This document shows, one piece after another, positions 40,735-52,500 of a DNA stretch of 64,000 nucleotides. The position numbers and the translations under genes were made by a program. Below the pieces are notes generated by a model. The model was not told where the DNA came from and did not search any database. It saw only the letters and a list, made by a program, of their open reading frames with translations. The DNA comes from Doryteuthis pealeii. Taxonomy: Eukaryota; Mollusca; Cephalopoda; Myopsida; Loliginidae. Every line of letters begins with the position of its first letter. Position 1 is the first letter of the stretch. The stretch spans positions 91,526,137 through 91,590,136 of the forward strand of contig CM042162.1 in assembly GCA_023376005.1 (NCBI GenBank), given 5' to 3'.

Positions 40735-42010
40735 GATGACCTTGTTTTGTCAAAAGTATATTTTTTTATTATTTTTGTAAACCATTTTTCTACCTAGTTG
40801 TCTGTCTGTCATCATTTTTTAACCTGAAGATGGTAAACAAATTCATAAATAATTAATCACTGAAATTGTTAAGTATCTGGCCGCCATCCTTGGCCAGTTG
40901 TAAAAGAACTTAAAGTAAATAAGTAAGTAAGTCAATAAGTCCTGTGGTATAGTGTCCTTTAGGTCCGACGTCCAAGATGATCCAAGTAGCAGTGAGCTAA
41001 GATTAGAATCGGGCAGTATAAATACACCAACAGCAGCAGCAGCACTGCCAGTGATTGGATAAGAAGGCTGGTCACATGGTAGTCGATGAATCTATAAGTA
41101 GAAGTGACTACTTGCCTTATGCCTTATATACAACAAAAATTCCAACAGAAATATAAATTAATAACCACTTTTTCTTGCCATTAACGTATATTTAAAAAAC
41201 ACATTTTGGAACTCTTTAGGATATCAGAAAATAGAATCTGTCCCTTGACTAATGGTTACTACCAAGCATTGTATAACATGTGGTTGTTATAATAACGTTG
41301 GAAGGCTTAACGTAACCTCCCAACGTGTGGTACATGAGTAAACATAAAAACCATTCCGACAAAGGTCAAAAGATAACAATATATTTATTCCGTAAGTGAC
41401 GGAAAATACAATCAGAGAAAGACATACAAAAAGAGTTCATGTACGAACAGAAGGTGTACAAAACAGATACAGGAATGTTCTATAAAAGGAAATATGCGTA
41501 CGACTTACTAGTAGTGGGTAGTTAGGGGGTAAGACCCCTAACCTAAGATTAGGACCATCTTTAGACCATCTTTACATGTCGCCGGTCTGAGTGAAAGAGG
41601 CTAGGGAATCGAAGTTCCCTCCTGTGGTCAGATACTAATGCCACCTCTCGGCAAACGAGACGTATCAAGAGAAGATAACTCATTTCGTTTAGTAACCCAA
41701 GCATTGTATCTTCTTGGCAACGATAGAGAATGGGATTTATGTAGCACATTGTTATGATTTTTGTGACCATCCTTTAGGCTTCAATCAGGAGCGCTTGTCC
41801 AGTGGAGATCCTTTGTGTTAAGCAGAGTGTGATCCTTAGCGAAGAATCCTTTGGTTGTTCCTTGGTGTTCCTCAGTCTTGCAAGTCCTTCGTTAATGATT
41901 GCAAATGGATGTTTCTCAGTATCAGTGATTAAGTAGTTAACCAGCCACATATTCGGGCTGTTGATTGGCTGAGGCTTAAACCACATGACCTCGCTTAGTC
42001 AATAAATTTA
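40735..42010 (-). repeat. ~1-kb LTR-like repeat, right member of the inverted pair
   Basis: Inverse of 26972-27995, made longer by a nested solo LTR (40867-41147). With the insert removed, order and spacing agree with the left member. Confidence 0.75.
40867..41147. mobile_element. Solo LTR, 281 bp, nested
   Basis: TGTTAAG ... CCAACA, bounded by exact 5-bp duplications GAAAT at 40862-40866 and 41148-41152. The other member of the inverted pair shows the empty site (one GAAAT) near 27865. A TATAAATA-like box lies near 41018. No internal retroviral-type genes are present. Confidence 0.85.
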
Positions 42011-42119
42011 AGTGGTGTATTTTAGCACACCTTATATATATCAATATTCCAAAGATTCCCAGAATCATTAGAAAAGTAATTTGATCTGATCCTAAATCAA
42101 CATTGAATTTATAGAAATA

Positions 42120-42500
42120 TAGGACCTAGTCACCAATAGGCACCCCAGCCCAGATCAGTTTTGAAAGGAACTGAATTTTGCCTTTCACCGGTTGTTAGTA
42201 AACAAAACAGTTGGCCAATAAAAACCAGACATGCTCTTATACTAAAATAGTTTTTGATTTAAAAAAATAAAAAAATAAAAAATTTGTTACTTCATGTTGT
42301 TGTTGTTAGCATATGTGAAAAGATTATTAATTTTGCACTAAAGATAAACTAATATTGTTATTTAAAAAAAAGAAAACGAAAGACATGTAAGTGAATAAAA
42401 ATGTCTTTCGTTTTGAGTTTTTTTTTTTTTTTTTTTTTAAATAACAATATTAGTTTATCTTTAGTGCAAAATTATTTTTTTCACATATGCTAAAAACAAC
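42120..42500. repeat. Left end of a MITE M3 relative plus a fold-back
   Basis: GGACCTAGTCACCAATAGGC resembles the M3 end at 60113. Within it, TTTTGCACTAAAGATAAACT and its inverse form long arms (about 42290-42365 and 42435-42500), with GAAAGACAT/ATGTCTTTC inside. Confidence 0.6.
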
Positions 42501-42538
42501 ATGAAATGCAAAAAAAAAAAAAAAAAAAAAAAAAAATA

Positions 42539-42777
42539 TTTTTTCTGTGTAGCATGTCCTTTTTCTTCCCTTTCTTTCATTATAATAAAAACGGAATGGT
42601 CGATTATTTAGCTGAGGTGATGACACTCAGAAGCAATATCAGATAATCAGCGTGTGGTACACACGCTGATTATCTGATATTGCTTCTGAGTGTCATCACC
42701 TCAGCTAAATAATCGACCATTCCGTTTTTATTATAATGAAAGAAAGGGAAGAAAAAGGACATGCTACACAGAAAAAA
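42539..42777. repeat. Perfect palindrome: 117-base arms, 5-base loop
   Basis: Arms 42539-42655 and 42661-42777 are exact inverses by eye; the loop is GGTAC. A run of about 27 A precedes it. The arm sequence is a repeat: a diverged single copy (GTAGCATGCCCTTTTCCTTC ...) lies at 62557-62655 with the same neighbours as the right arm here. Confidence 0.95.
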
Positions 42778-43172
42778 ATATAAAGAAAGAAAGAGAGCAG
42801 GGGAAAGATAGAGAGGGAGGGGGTGAGCACATGGAAGCAATAATACTAATCAGTTTCAGTATTATCTGCCTTATTCAGACTATTGTCCCCATCTTTATTG
42901 TTATTTGTACAACGTTTTGGCAAATAACAATAAAGATGGGGACAATAGTCCGAATAACACAGAAAATACTAATCATCAAACCTCATCTCAAACATTCAGA
43001 GAAATAGTAATCTGTTTCAATCGCACATAATGAAAAAAAAGAGAAAAAGAATTAAATTAAGATTATTATACTTTTTACATATTGAAGTATTTTGCAATAG
43101 CTCTTAAGTAAACATATCAAACATTGTAATAATTAAATTATCATACTGTGGTATATACATAGGTCCTGCTAG
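42778..43172 (+). mobile_element. Helitron-like H4 with a nested repeat
   Basis: Continues from the palindrome to the CTAG|T end at 43172. About 42853-43008 is an insertion of another dispersed repeat (GACTATTGTCCCCATCTTTA and inverse). The uninterrupted order is seen on the - strand at 62460-62540. Confidence 0.6.
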
Positions 43173-43273
43173 TTGACTAAATTTTTTTAAGACTGGACAA
43201 AAATAAATCTTTCCACGAAGATTAAATCAAAAATAAAATGACCAAGAAATTAAGTTGGGTAATTTTTAAAATT

Positions 43274-43279
43274 TTTATT
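43274..43279 (-). promoter_or_regulatory. Likely poly(A) signal of THOC5
   Basis: TTTATT on the + strand reads AATAAA on the - strand, 63 bases beyond the THOC5 stop codon. Confidence 0.5.
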
Positions 43280-43341
43280 TAAAAAGGAAAAATGAATACT
43301 GAAAATGTTCATACATGAAAATTTTCTTTTGCAAAAAAAAA

Positions 43342-43405
43342 TCATCGATGAGTGAAAATTCCCAAATGAGAGTCGTACTTGAAAGGTTTGTTTCGATTCG
43401 GTCCT
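43342..43405 (-). CDS. THOC5: THOC5 last exon
   Basis: Acceptor ttttcag, one base completing an Arg codon, then [20 protein letters not shown] and TGA. This matches the human C-terminus GPSRMKPFKY...GFFSHR closely, which fixes strand, frame and identity. The exon is too short for an ORF search. Confidence 0.95.
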
Positions 43406-46400
43406 CTGAAAAAAAGAAAAAGAAAAAAGAAAAAAAGAAAAAAAAAGTTTATTTTTTTACTGACATTGACTTGCTTTAAAACGTTTTTAAGTTTGTTAAA
43501 ATTTTTCATAGATCAATAAAATAAAAGGTAAAGAAATGGTTATTTCCTATAACTCCAACCTAAAAAAAGGGGAACCACTCTGGTTGATTGATAAATTATT
43601 TATTTATTTATTGATCTACTAGGAAAAAAGAAGACGGGGTTAGGGTTTAGGGTTAGTTTAATGGGAAAATAATGGGTAGATTAATTAACAGATAAAATTC
43701 ATTCAGAGTGGTTCCCCTTTTTTAGGTTGGAGTTATAGAAAATAACCAAAGAAACTTTAGAAAACTTTTTATCCATTAAAAGAACAAGTAAAAAGTATGT
43801 GCCCCCCTGGGTACAAGTATTTAAGTTTTGATATAATAAATTATATTAAATTAGGAAAACTAATGAAACTAAATAAGAATGAATATAAAAATATTACACT
43901 TATTTTAATTGAATTCTATGTGAAATTCTATATAGGATTGATTTTAATGTTATTTTAATTGATTTCTATATAAAATTATATATAGGATTGATTTTAATAC
44001 GTTTGAGAATAACATGATTATATTAGAAATCAATAACAGCAAATAATTATTTATTAAACCCATCATTATATAAATTATTACGACTGTATACTATGTAAAT
44101 CTTTATTTCTTAGAGATATATAACACATATTTCAGGATTTTAAATGCATTAATAATATGGGTAGTATTGTGGCAAATCTAACTCAGCTCGACTTTAATAG
44201 AGACATAGTTAATAAATATGATGTTAATTAAGATTAAATAATGACTATTTCAAAATCATTGAGAATATAACTTAAATAACTAAAGAAATCATGACGTTAG
44301 TGGTGATGTAGTTTTGTTTACAGACAGTTACATAATTTACATTATAATAAGATTTAACCAAAATTTTCAAAGAAAAACCTATAATTACCAACTCCATGCA
44401 GATACTTGATGCTACGCAGAGGACCTCCCAAGAGCAATGAATGATAGGGACAGTTGGTGAAAGATTGACAATGATATCCGTACTACTAGCGCAACATGAT
44501 GATGACAGAATTAATTAGTGGAGTGTAAGAAACATCAGACTACCAGATATTTCAATACGTAAGACAAGGGAAAGATTGGCGGGGAGGGGGTGAGCATAAA
44601 AAGAAGGCACTTATATGCCATGAAATATGATTTGTTTGTTTTACGGCATATCAACCTCAGTGGGTCATTTAATGCCAATAAAGTTTTGAAAGAAATTCAT
44701 TCTTAATAGATACACAAATTTTTTTTATGAATACATTTTTGTATTTAATCCATAGATAGGACCCTAACAGGTACTACCACTCCGGGTCAGAGTGGACTAG
44801 GGAGCAATGGTGATGAAGGGGTGCTCCACATTTCCCAAACCTCCAGAACTGGAACACACACACACACACACAAATATATATATATATAATAGAGTTTAAC
44901 ATCATTCCAAGGACATGAAGACCCTCAGCCACCACCTTCTAGCACCCATATGATAAAAAGGTTTGGTGCTTGCCATAAGGGCAATAGGGTTGGGGCTGTA
45001 AGGGCAGTCTCCCTTGTCTGAGGGTTTTGGTAAATCTCCTGTGTCTGGAGACTCTATTGTGGTCACGTGGCACAGGAACCCAAGGAGGGAACTCTCTTCT
45101 TCTGATGCCACTGAACAAGCCTGGACGTGCTTCTCACCTCTCTCCAGCAGACACCTATGGTGCATGCCAGACGCCACAGACACGACACTGCTCACAGTAA
45201 GTGGTTTCCACCTATTTTGTCTATGAATACTACTGTGTATGTTTGGACACTTGTGACATTCTATAGTCTGGGGAACTTTGTTCCCCTATACATGTTGTAA
45301 TAAAGTCTTATAAACGTAACTAACGTGTTTGTCGTTTTCCTAACTGAAGTGTTCCGCATTGGGTACTTATCCTTTAAGTAAGCCAATGTTTTATAAGAAC
45401 CAGAGTTAATACTGTGAACCCCTTATAGGGCAATCATCAAATATGATAGTCCTCCCCATTTTTACAACTTTGGTTGAGTAAAGAGTTATCTCCCCTTTAG
45501 TCAAATGGTATTAATCTCACATCCGGGCACAAAACCCACAAGTGAAAAATCAAAACTTATCACAATATGAATAGTCTGTAAAGCTAGCTTGCTAACCATT
45601 GCTCTATGGCAGGGATCACCAAACTTTTTTCACGGTGGGACGGATGATTAAAAAAAAATAACGAGCATGGGCCACATTATTATTGTGTTCAATACTTGAT
45701 AGCCAGAACAAAAGCTCTGAGAAAAAGATGTAAAACAAAATTTATTTTTCAGTGTTATATTCATGGATGAGTGGCGTAAGATGCACAAAAACAAATTTAA
45801 CCAACATATTAATTTTCAAAACATTATCAAAGAACGCATTAGCAGAAAGATTTAGTGAAATTTGTGAAACTGAAGTTTGCCTTTCAAGATATTGTAAATG
45901 TTTGGTTTAGAATTGCTACATCCAATCAAGAGAATTGCTTTCAAATGTTTATCAGTCAATTTCGTTCGATGGATTGATTTCACATATTTCAATTTAATGG
46001 TATTTGGATTTAAATGGTATCAGAAAGTCTTGTGTTCCGTACGTTTTAATAAACAAATTCAAGTACCGTCGACGGCCCTGATAAAATGCCTTTGCAGGCC
46101 ATAGTTTGGTGGGTTATTTCCTAGTTGAGTAACATGATATTACAGGGTGACCCAGGAAAAACAGAACCTAAATTATTATTTTTACTTTTTATTTATTTTC
46201 CCATTAAACTAACCCTAAACCCCAACCCCTCCTAGTTAAAATTAATAGTTTTATTACAAAATTTGTGGGTTCTGTTTTTTCTGGGTCACCCTGTAATATA
46301 ATATTACTCAACTGGGGGGGGGGGTGTTAGGGTTAGTTTAATGGGAAATAAATAAATATATTAGGTTCTGTTTTTTTCTGGGTCACCCTGTAATATGTTA

Positions 46401-46549
46401 CTCAACTAGGAAATAACCGTTTGGTGACCCCTGCTTTATGGCAAATCAGCCTAAACGGTTTGATTATTGAATTAATGTGATCATTTTTATCTTTTAAAAT
46501 AAATTGCAAACATAAAAAAAAGGGATACATTTTAGTTATATCCGTCATG

Positions 46550-46582
<33 letters not shown>

Positions 46583-49500
46583 AAAGAAAAAGAAAAAGGA
46601 AAAGGAAATCTTGATTTTTTTTTTTACCTGGCCAAACGAGGATAGATTTTTTCTTTGGAGATTTCAAGTGGACCTTCACGTGCCATGTTTTTAGTTTCCG
46701 TTTCTAAGTAGACATCAAAACACATGCTGATACGCTGTATCTGATTGGATAATATTTGGTCACGTGACTCAGGGTGAACAAGTTCTTCATAATAAACATT
46801 AACTTCACTCTCCATTTCCTGAAAACACAAAAAAAAAAAAAGAAAAAAAGACTGATGAAGAGGAACAATCGATGCAAAATAGAGATTTAAACATTTAATT
46901 CAAACTCATTATTAACTGAGAAGATCCTTTTTTTATTTTTATTTGTATGTGTATTTATGAGATGAGGCTTGATATGAATAATTATGATATTTCAGACCAT
47001 TATCCTGATTTTTATTGTGTATAATAAACGTTCAAGGGACTGTAACATTGGACTTTGTTTTAGGTGGGTTTTTTTTATTCATTATTTTAATTATCTTAAA
47101 CATTTTAAAATTACCTTACGACATTTTGATATTTCAGTTTTTAGAATAAGTAACTTCTTCCATTTAATTTTTTTTTATATCTAATCCCAATTTTGTCAAT
47201 AAGTCTGGTGGCATTTATGCTGCTTAAAGCCCCCTTGAGTGTGCAGTAACAATTAAGCTCCGAAACTGCATTTGAATTCATCTGAAGATGACTTATTTTA
47301 AGGTATTTAAAATAATAAATCAAAACAATCACCTAAAACAGAGCCCGAGGTTACAGTGGCCTGAACAATATATCTTATGTGATAAAGATGAGCTCTAGTC
47401 AATGATATAATGGGTTTAAACAAGCAGTAAAAAACTTACTGAGTAATTACAAAATAGACCTTAATGTAAATACCTGTAAACACCGTACCCCCCCCCCCAA
47501 AAAAAGACCTAACTACAAATAAGACCTAGGATGATTTTAAAATAAGCCCTAGTTGAGAGCGGCAGACAGACGAAAGAAGTGAGCATTCTTCATAATCCCA
47601 CCACGCAACGCAAACACTCAACATCCCCCCAAAATAAACCCTAGTGAAAATTAATATAAGCCTTGTCTTATTTTTGGGAAAACACGATACCAACAAATGT
47701 GTCAGAAGAAAATGGCTTTAAGGTTTGGCAGATATATATATATATTTTTTTAGATAAAAAGAAAAAATGTTTTAATTCACCAGCAGAAGCAAAAATCATA
47801 AGAATAAGATTTTGTTAATACACTGACATCTACAGGGGTCATAAAGAGAGTGGAATATTAACTCTTAACATCCTGTTGAGAAATTCCTATTAGGATCTAT
47901 AAAAAAATGGCTAAAAATGGCCTTTTCATTCAAATTTACTTGTTATTTCCCTTAAAATAAAGACTTCTAAATGTTTAATATTACATTTAAACAAAGGCTA
48001 TATTTTGGGTCGGATTAAGAAAACGAATGTGACTTCTGGCCAGGTGGAATGGGGCGGTATAGGACATTAAGAGTTAAATGTTGTGAAAAAGTTTTCTTTA
48101 CCTGTACATGACAGTCATTGAGGACTGTTCTGATTGTTTGCCAATGAACACACAAAGAAAAAACTGGGGCCACCACGGGATAATTGGGGGCCACAATGAT
48201 GTGACAAATCAGTCGAGCTGAACTCCTTTCAAGAACAGCACAGAAATACATATCTGATTCTTGGCCAAACCTTCTTGAATCAAATTGGCAGTATAAGGCA
48301 GGCTCTGAAAAAGAAAAAAAAAAAAAAAAAAAGAAAAGAGAAAGGCAACATTAGTTAATTTTATTTATAGCAAAATGAGTAGGTATACGTTTGAACGAGA
48401 AAAAAAAAAAAAAAAAAAAAAATGTACACTTAAAATTGTTACATAGATTTTTGGTAATCTGAACAATAGCTACATAAATGAGAGTAACCTCCCCTAGTTT
48501 GTTTCACTTTGAGGAAGCCGTGCGTTTTGGTCAGTCATTTTCATTACACTGTAAATCTACACTGAAAATACAAATTTGTTTGAATCAATAAAACTGCATG
48601 TTTTAACACGAAAAAAATCATAAAATGTGTTGTTAATTGTGCTTGCACATTATTTGAAATGAACTTAATTGTTATTAAGAGCACATGTTTTGATATTTTC
48701 ATGTTAAAACATGCAGTTGTATTTATTCGAACAAATTCGTATTTTCAGTCTAGATTTACGGTGAAATGAAAATGGCCGACCAAAACAAATGGCTTCCTCA
48801 AAGTAAAATAAACAAGGGGAGATTACTCTCATTTATGTAAATAAAGTTCAGATAACTGATTTTTCAGTTTCAGGTAACATCTGCACGTGGTGCAGAACTC
48901 ATGTTACGCATGACTGTGTAACGTCACATTTGTCACACAAATTACCATTCTACCATTTTTCACAAGTCATCGCGCCCCACGTAGAACATCGTACAACTGT
49001 TTCAACTTTATTAAGTCTCATCATGTATACATCGCTGATGAGACTTAATAAATATAAATAAGAATAAAAACTAAAATCTTGTAAACTTACAGCAAAATCC
49101 TCAAAAGTTGATCGTCTCCAGGAAGAGAGTTGAGTAATAATCTTGACAGGAAAAAGGTTCATGTATTCTCCAGTGATCGGAATTGACGATCTTTCTGTTA
49201 AATGGGAAAAGATCAAAAAGGATTTTTAGTTGAATTTCTAAGATGAGGAATTATCATTATTATAAATCAATTTAATTGAATCAATGTTTCCAAAATTTCA
49301 GGGATTAATTAACTGATACAAGATATTCTCTAAGCAGGGAAAATGGGATGACAAAAAATTTAAAAAAAAAAGGTTATTTCCTATAAGTCTAACATGATCA
49401 AAGGGAACCACTCTTGACTGATAAATATTTATCTATTGATCTACTATGAAAAAAGAAGATGGGGTTGCGGTTAGGGTTTAAGGTTAGTTTGTTGGGAAAA

Positions 49501-52500
49501 TAAATAAATAATTTATCAGTCAAGAGTGGTTCCCTTTATAGGAAATAACCAAAAAATCTGTGGATTGAATAAAAAGTTGGATTTGAAGTTCCTAGAAGGT
49601 TACTTACTATAACAAAAGACACCTGAAGAAGGCCAGAGAGTAGAATGGCCAAAACGTTATTACTATAATAACAACCAAAGTGGGGTTGGTTGGATTTTAT
49701 GGCATGACAACCCTTGTTAGGTTATTTTATGCCAAAGATGTTGTTTTATTCATTCTTGATGGTTACTGAAAACTTTTTAAAACATTTTTTGTAAACTCAT
49801 TTTTCTATTTAAACTATAAATGGGACCCTAACACCCTGGGTCAGAGTGAACAAGGGAATAATGGTGATAAAGGGGTACTCCACATTCCCCAGAGCTCCAA
49901 AATTGGAACTCCACCATCAGATAGAGTTTAATGTCATACCCAGGACATTAAGGCCCTCAGCCACAGACTTCTAGCATATATATAATAAAAAGGGTTGAGG
50001 CTTGCCACAATGACAATAGAGTTAGGACAATCATATAGGTGCTTGCTATAACTAGCTGATTGATCAGAGGAGGCTTCTCTGACCACCCGTCTAGCCTAAA
50101 TAAAGGCCAAAGTCAAGTGTTGCATGTCACGGACTGCTCAGCCACCAGAGTTCCATCCTTAAGCATCACAGGTCGACACCCATGGCCCCACTGGGTGGTC
50201 TGAAATCTTGTCACCCCTTACATATTATTTTAATTTTCATTATTTTTAGTTTTAATAATATATATGTAATTATTTTACCTCTAAAAATATATAAGAGTGA
50301 CAAGACTTTCCCACCACGCTGTACATTAATCTATAGGATTGTCACCCCTAGGTAGGTTTCTCAAGGCGAAAAAGATGACTTTTAATTTGTAAAAAAAAAG
50401 GGTCTATAGGCATTCATTTGGCCGCTTTTTTTTCGAATTAGTCACGAAATCAAAAAACTAGAGCCATATTAACCTTTGGGCTCATAACCTATAAATGCTT
50501 GTAATGCTAATACATGTCCGATTAAAATGATGTCTCTAGCTACAAAAATATAATAAATGTGTATGCTGAGTAATACAGGTAGAATATAATGAGGAATATC
50601 AAAATTGATCAAAAACTGTATTTCACGGGGAAAATTGGTGGTACCCACGGAAAACTTCAAAATAGACAACATTTACGCTTAAGAAAAAAAGTATGATATT
50701 CAGGAGTCTATAGGCATTCATTTGGCCGCTTTGTTTTTCCCACCATCAAAATTACAAATTAAATAAAAAAACTAGAGCCTTTTTGGCGTTTGGGCCCGTA
50801 GCCTACCCCTACATATTTTAATTTTCATTATTTTTGCTTTTAATAATATATATTATTATATATAGAAAAAATCCAATGAATCAGATCAGTCATATAAAAG
50901 ATGTTGAAAGTGTTTACTTACCCAATGAGACCAATTGTTTGAGTAAAGAAAGTCTGGCTTTTATACGATGTCGCAGCAGTTGGATAGTGTTTTGCATGTG
51001 ACTAGCACTGAGAGAAATTCCATTTTTAACATCATCACTGAGAAACTGCAATCCTGCCAACCACTGAGCCCACATATAAGGACGACCAATATGGCTAACA
51101 TGTTGACTGAAATCACCTAGACTATAAAAACAAAAAATAAATTTAAAAAAAATAAATTTTTTTTCACAAGTTTGTTAAATTAAATAAAAGTAAAACCCCA
51201 TTGACAAGTTCAAGGGTAAAAAAAAAAAGGACCATATGACCTTTAGGCACCCCTTTTGCGATCGCGTTTCATAAGGACATTTATTTCAAAATCCGGTTTT
51301 GTTAACAGACAATTTTTAGAGTTTATTTTTAATTATAAAACTAACCCCTAACAAACAACCGGATTTTGACGGTGTAAATGAAAAAATGTCCTTATGAAAG
51401 GAGATCGCAAAAACATGGCTCGACATTACCAATGTCTTCTTATCCCAGGGGAAAGGCAATTTTTTAATTTTTTTTATTAATTTCAAACCCCTTTGCACAA
51501 GGTCAATTTTCTAAGCGGAGTTTAACAGGTTTGAATTTAGAGTTTTCCTTCTCCTGGAATGGTTACCTATCCAAGGTTAAAGAGCCCAGTCTGCCATACT
51601 ATTCACCCATAGCTGGAAGGAGAATAGTTGAATTCATACCTTTCCCAAGGATATTAGCGCTATGTGAAATGCGAACAGCCTTGTCCAGGATTTGAACTCG
51701 TGTGGATGAGTCCATTTCTTATGACTAACCATTACAACACGCAACTAAATTATGTATAACTATTAAAGGATAAAAAATTTTTAGTGGATTTTTAGGACCA
51801 TATAACCTTTAGGCACCCCTTTTGCTTTGCTGATTTCTTGGGTTAGGTCATGACTATGCTCGGATACACAGGAAACAGGTTATATCCTATAACTCCAACC
51901 TAAAAAAAAGGGAACCACTCTGAATGAATTTTATAAATTATTTATTGATCTACTAGGAAAAAAGAAGACAGGTTTAGGGTTAGGGTTAGTTTAATGGGAA
52001 AATAATGGGTAGATTAATTAACAGATAAAATTCATTCAGAGTGGTTCCCCTTTTTTAGGTTGGAGTTATAGGAAATAACCCAGGAAACACTACAGTCTGA
52101 AAAATCAAAATTATAAACATTCTATTGTTTTGATCATTCTTCAAGGACTTGAAAATTTGTATTTATTTCACAAAAGCTAAAAATGGTCTTCCATGCCCCC
52201 ACTTTAAAAAAAATAAAAACCCTGTTTAATTGATGTTTCATAAACAAAAAAATGGAGGAAGAAAGAGAGCTAAATCAAGATTATTATATTTTTTACATAT
52301 TGAACTATTTAGAAATAGCTCTTAAGTAAACACATCAAATGTTGTAATAATTAAATTATCATACTGTGGTTTATCCACTGGTCCTGCTAGTATATGTTAT
52401 TTAATTCCAAAACATTTAAATGTTTTTTTTTTTTAATTATATTACTAACAATAAAAGATAAAATAAAAATGTTATGGGCAGGACACAACACAATATCAAT

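Noticed and set aside
42690..43007. 105-residue ORF
   Set aside because: It spans the palindrome arm and a nested repeat; composition is that of the repeat and no splice or family evidence exists.
44902..45195. 97-residue - strand ORF
   Set aside because: Half is inverted repeat D and half LTR-like sequence; other D copies do not keep the frame.
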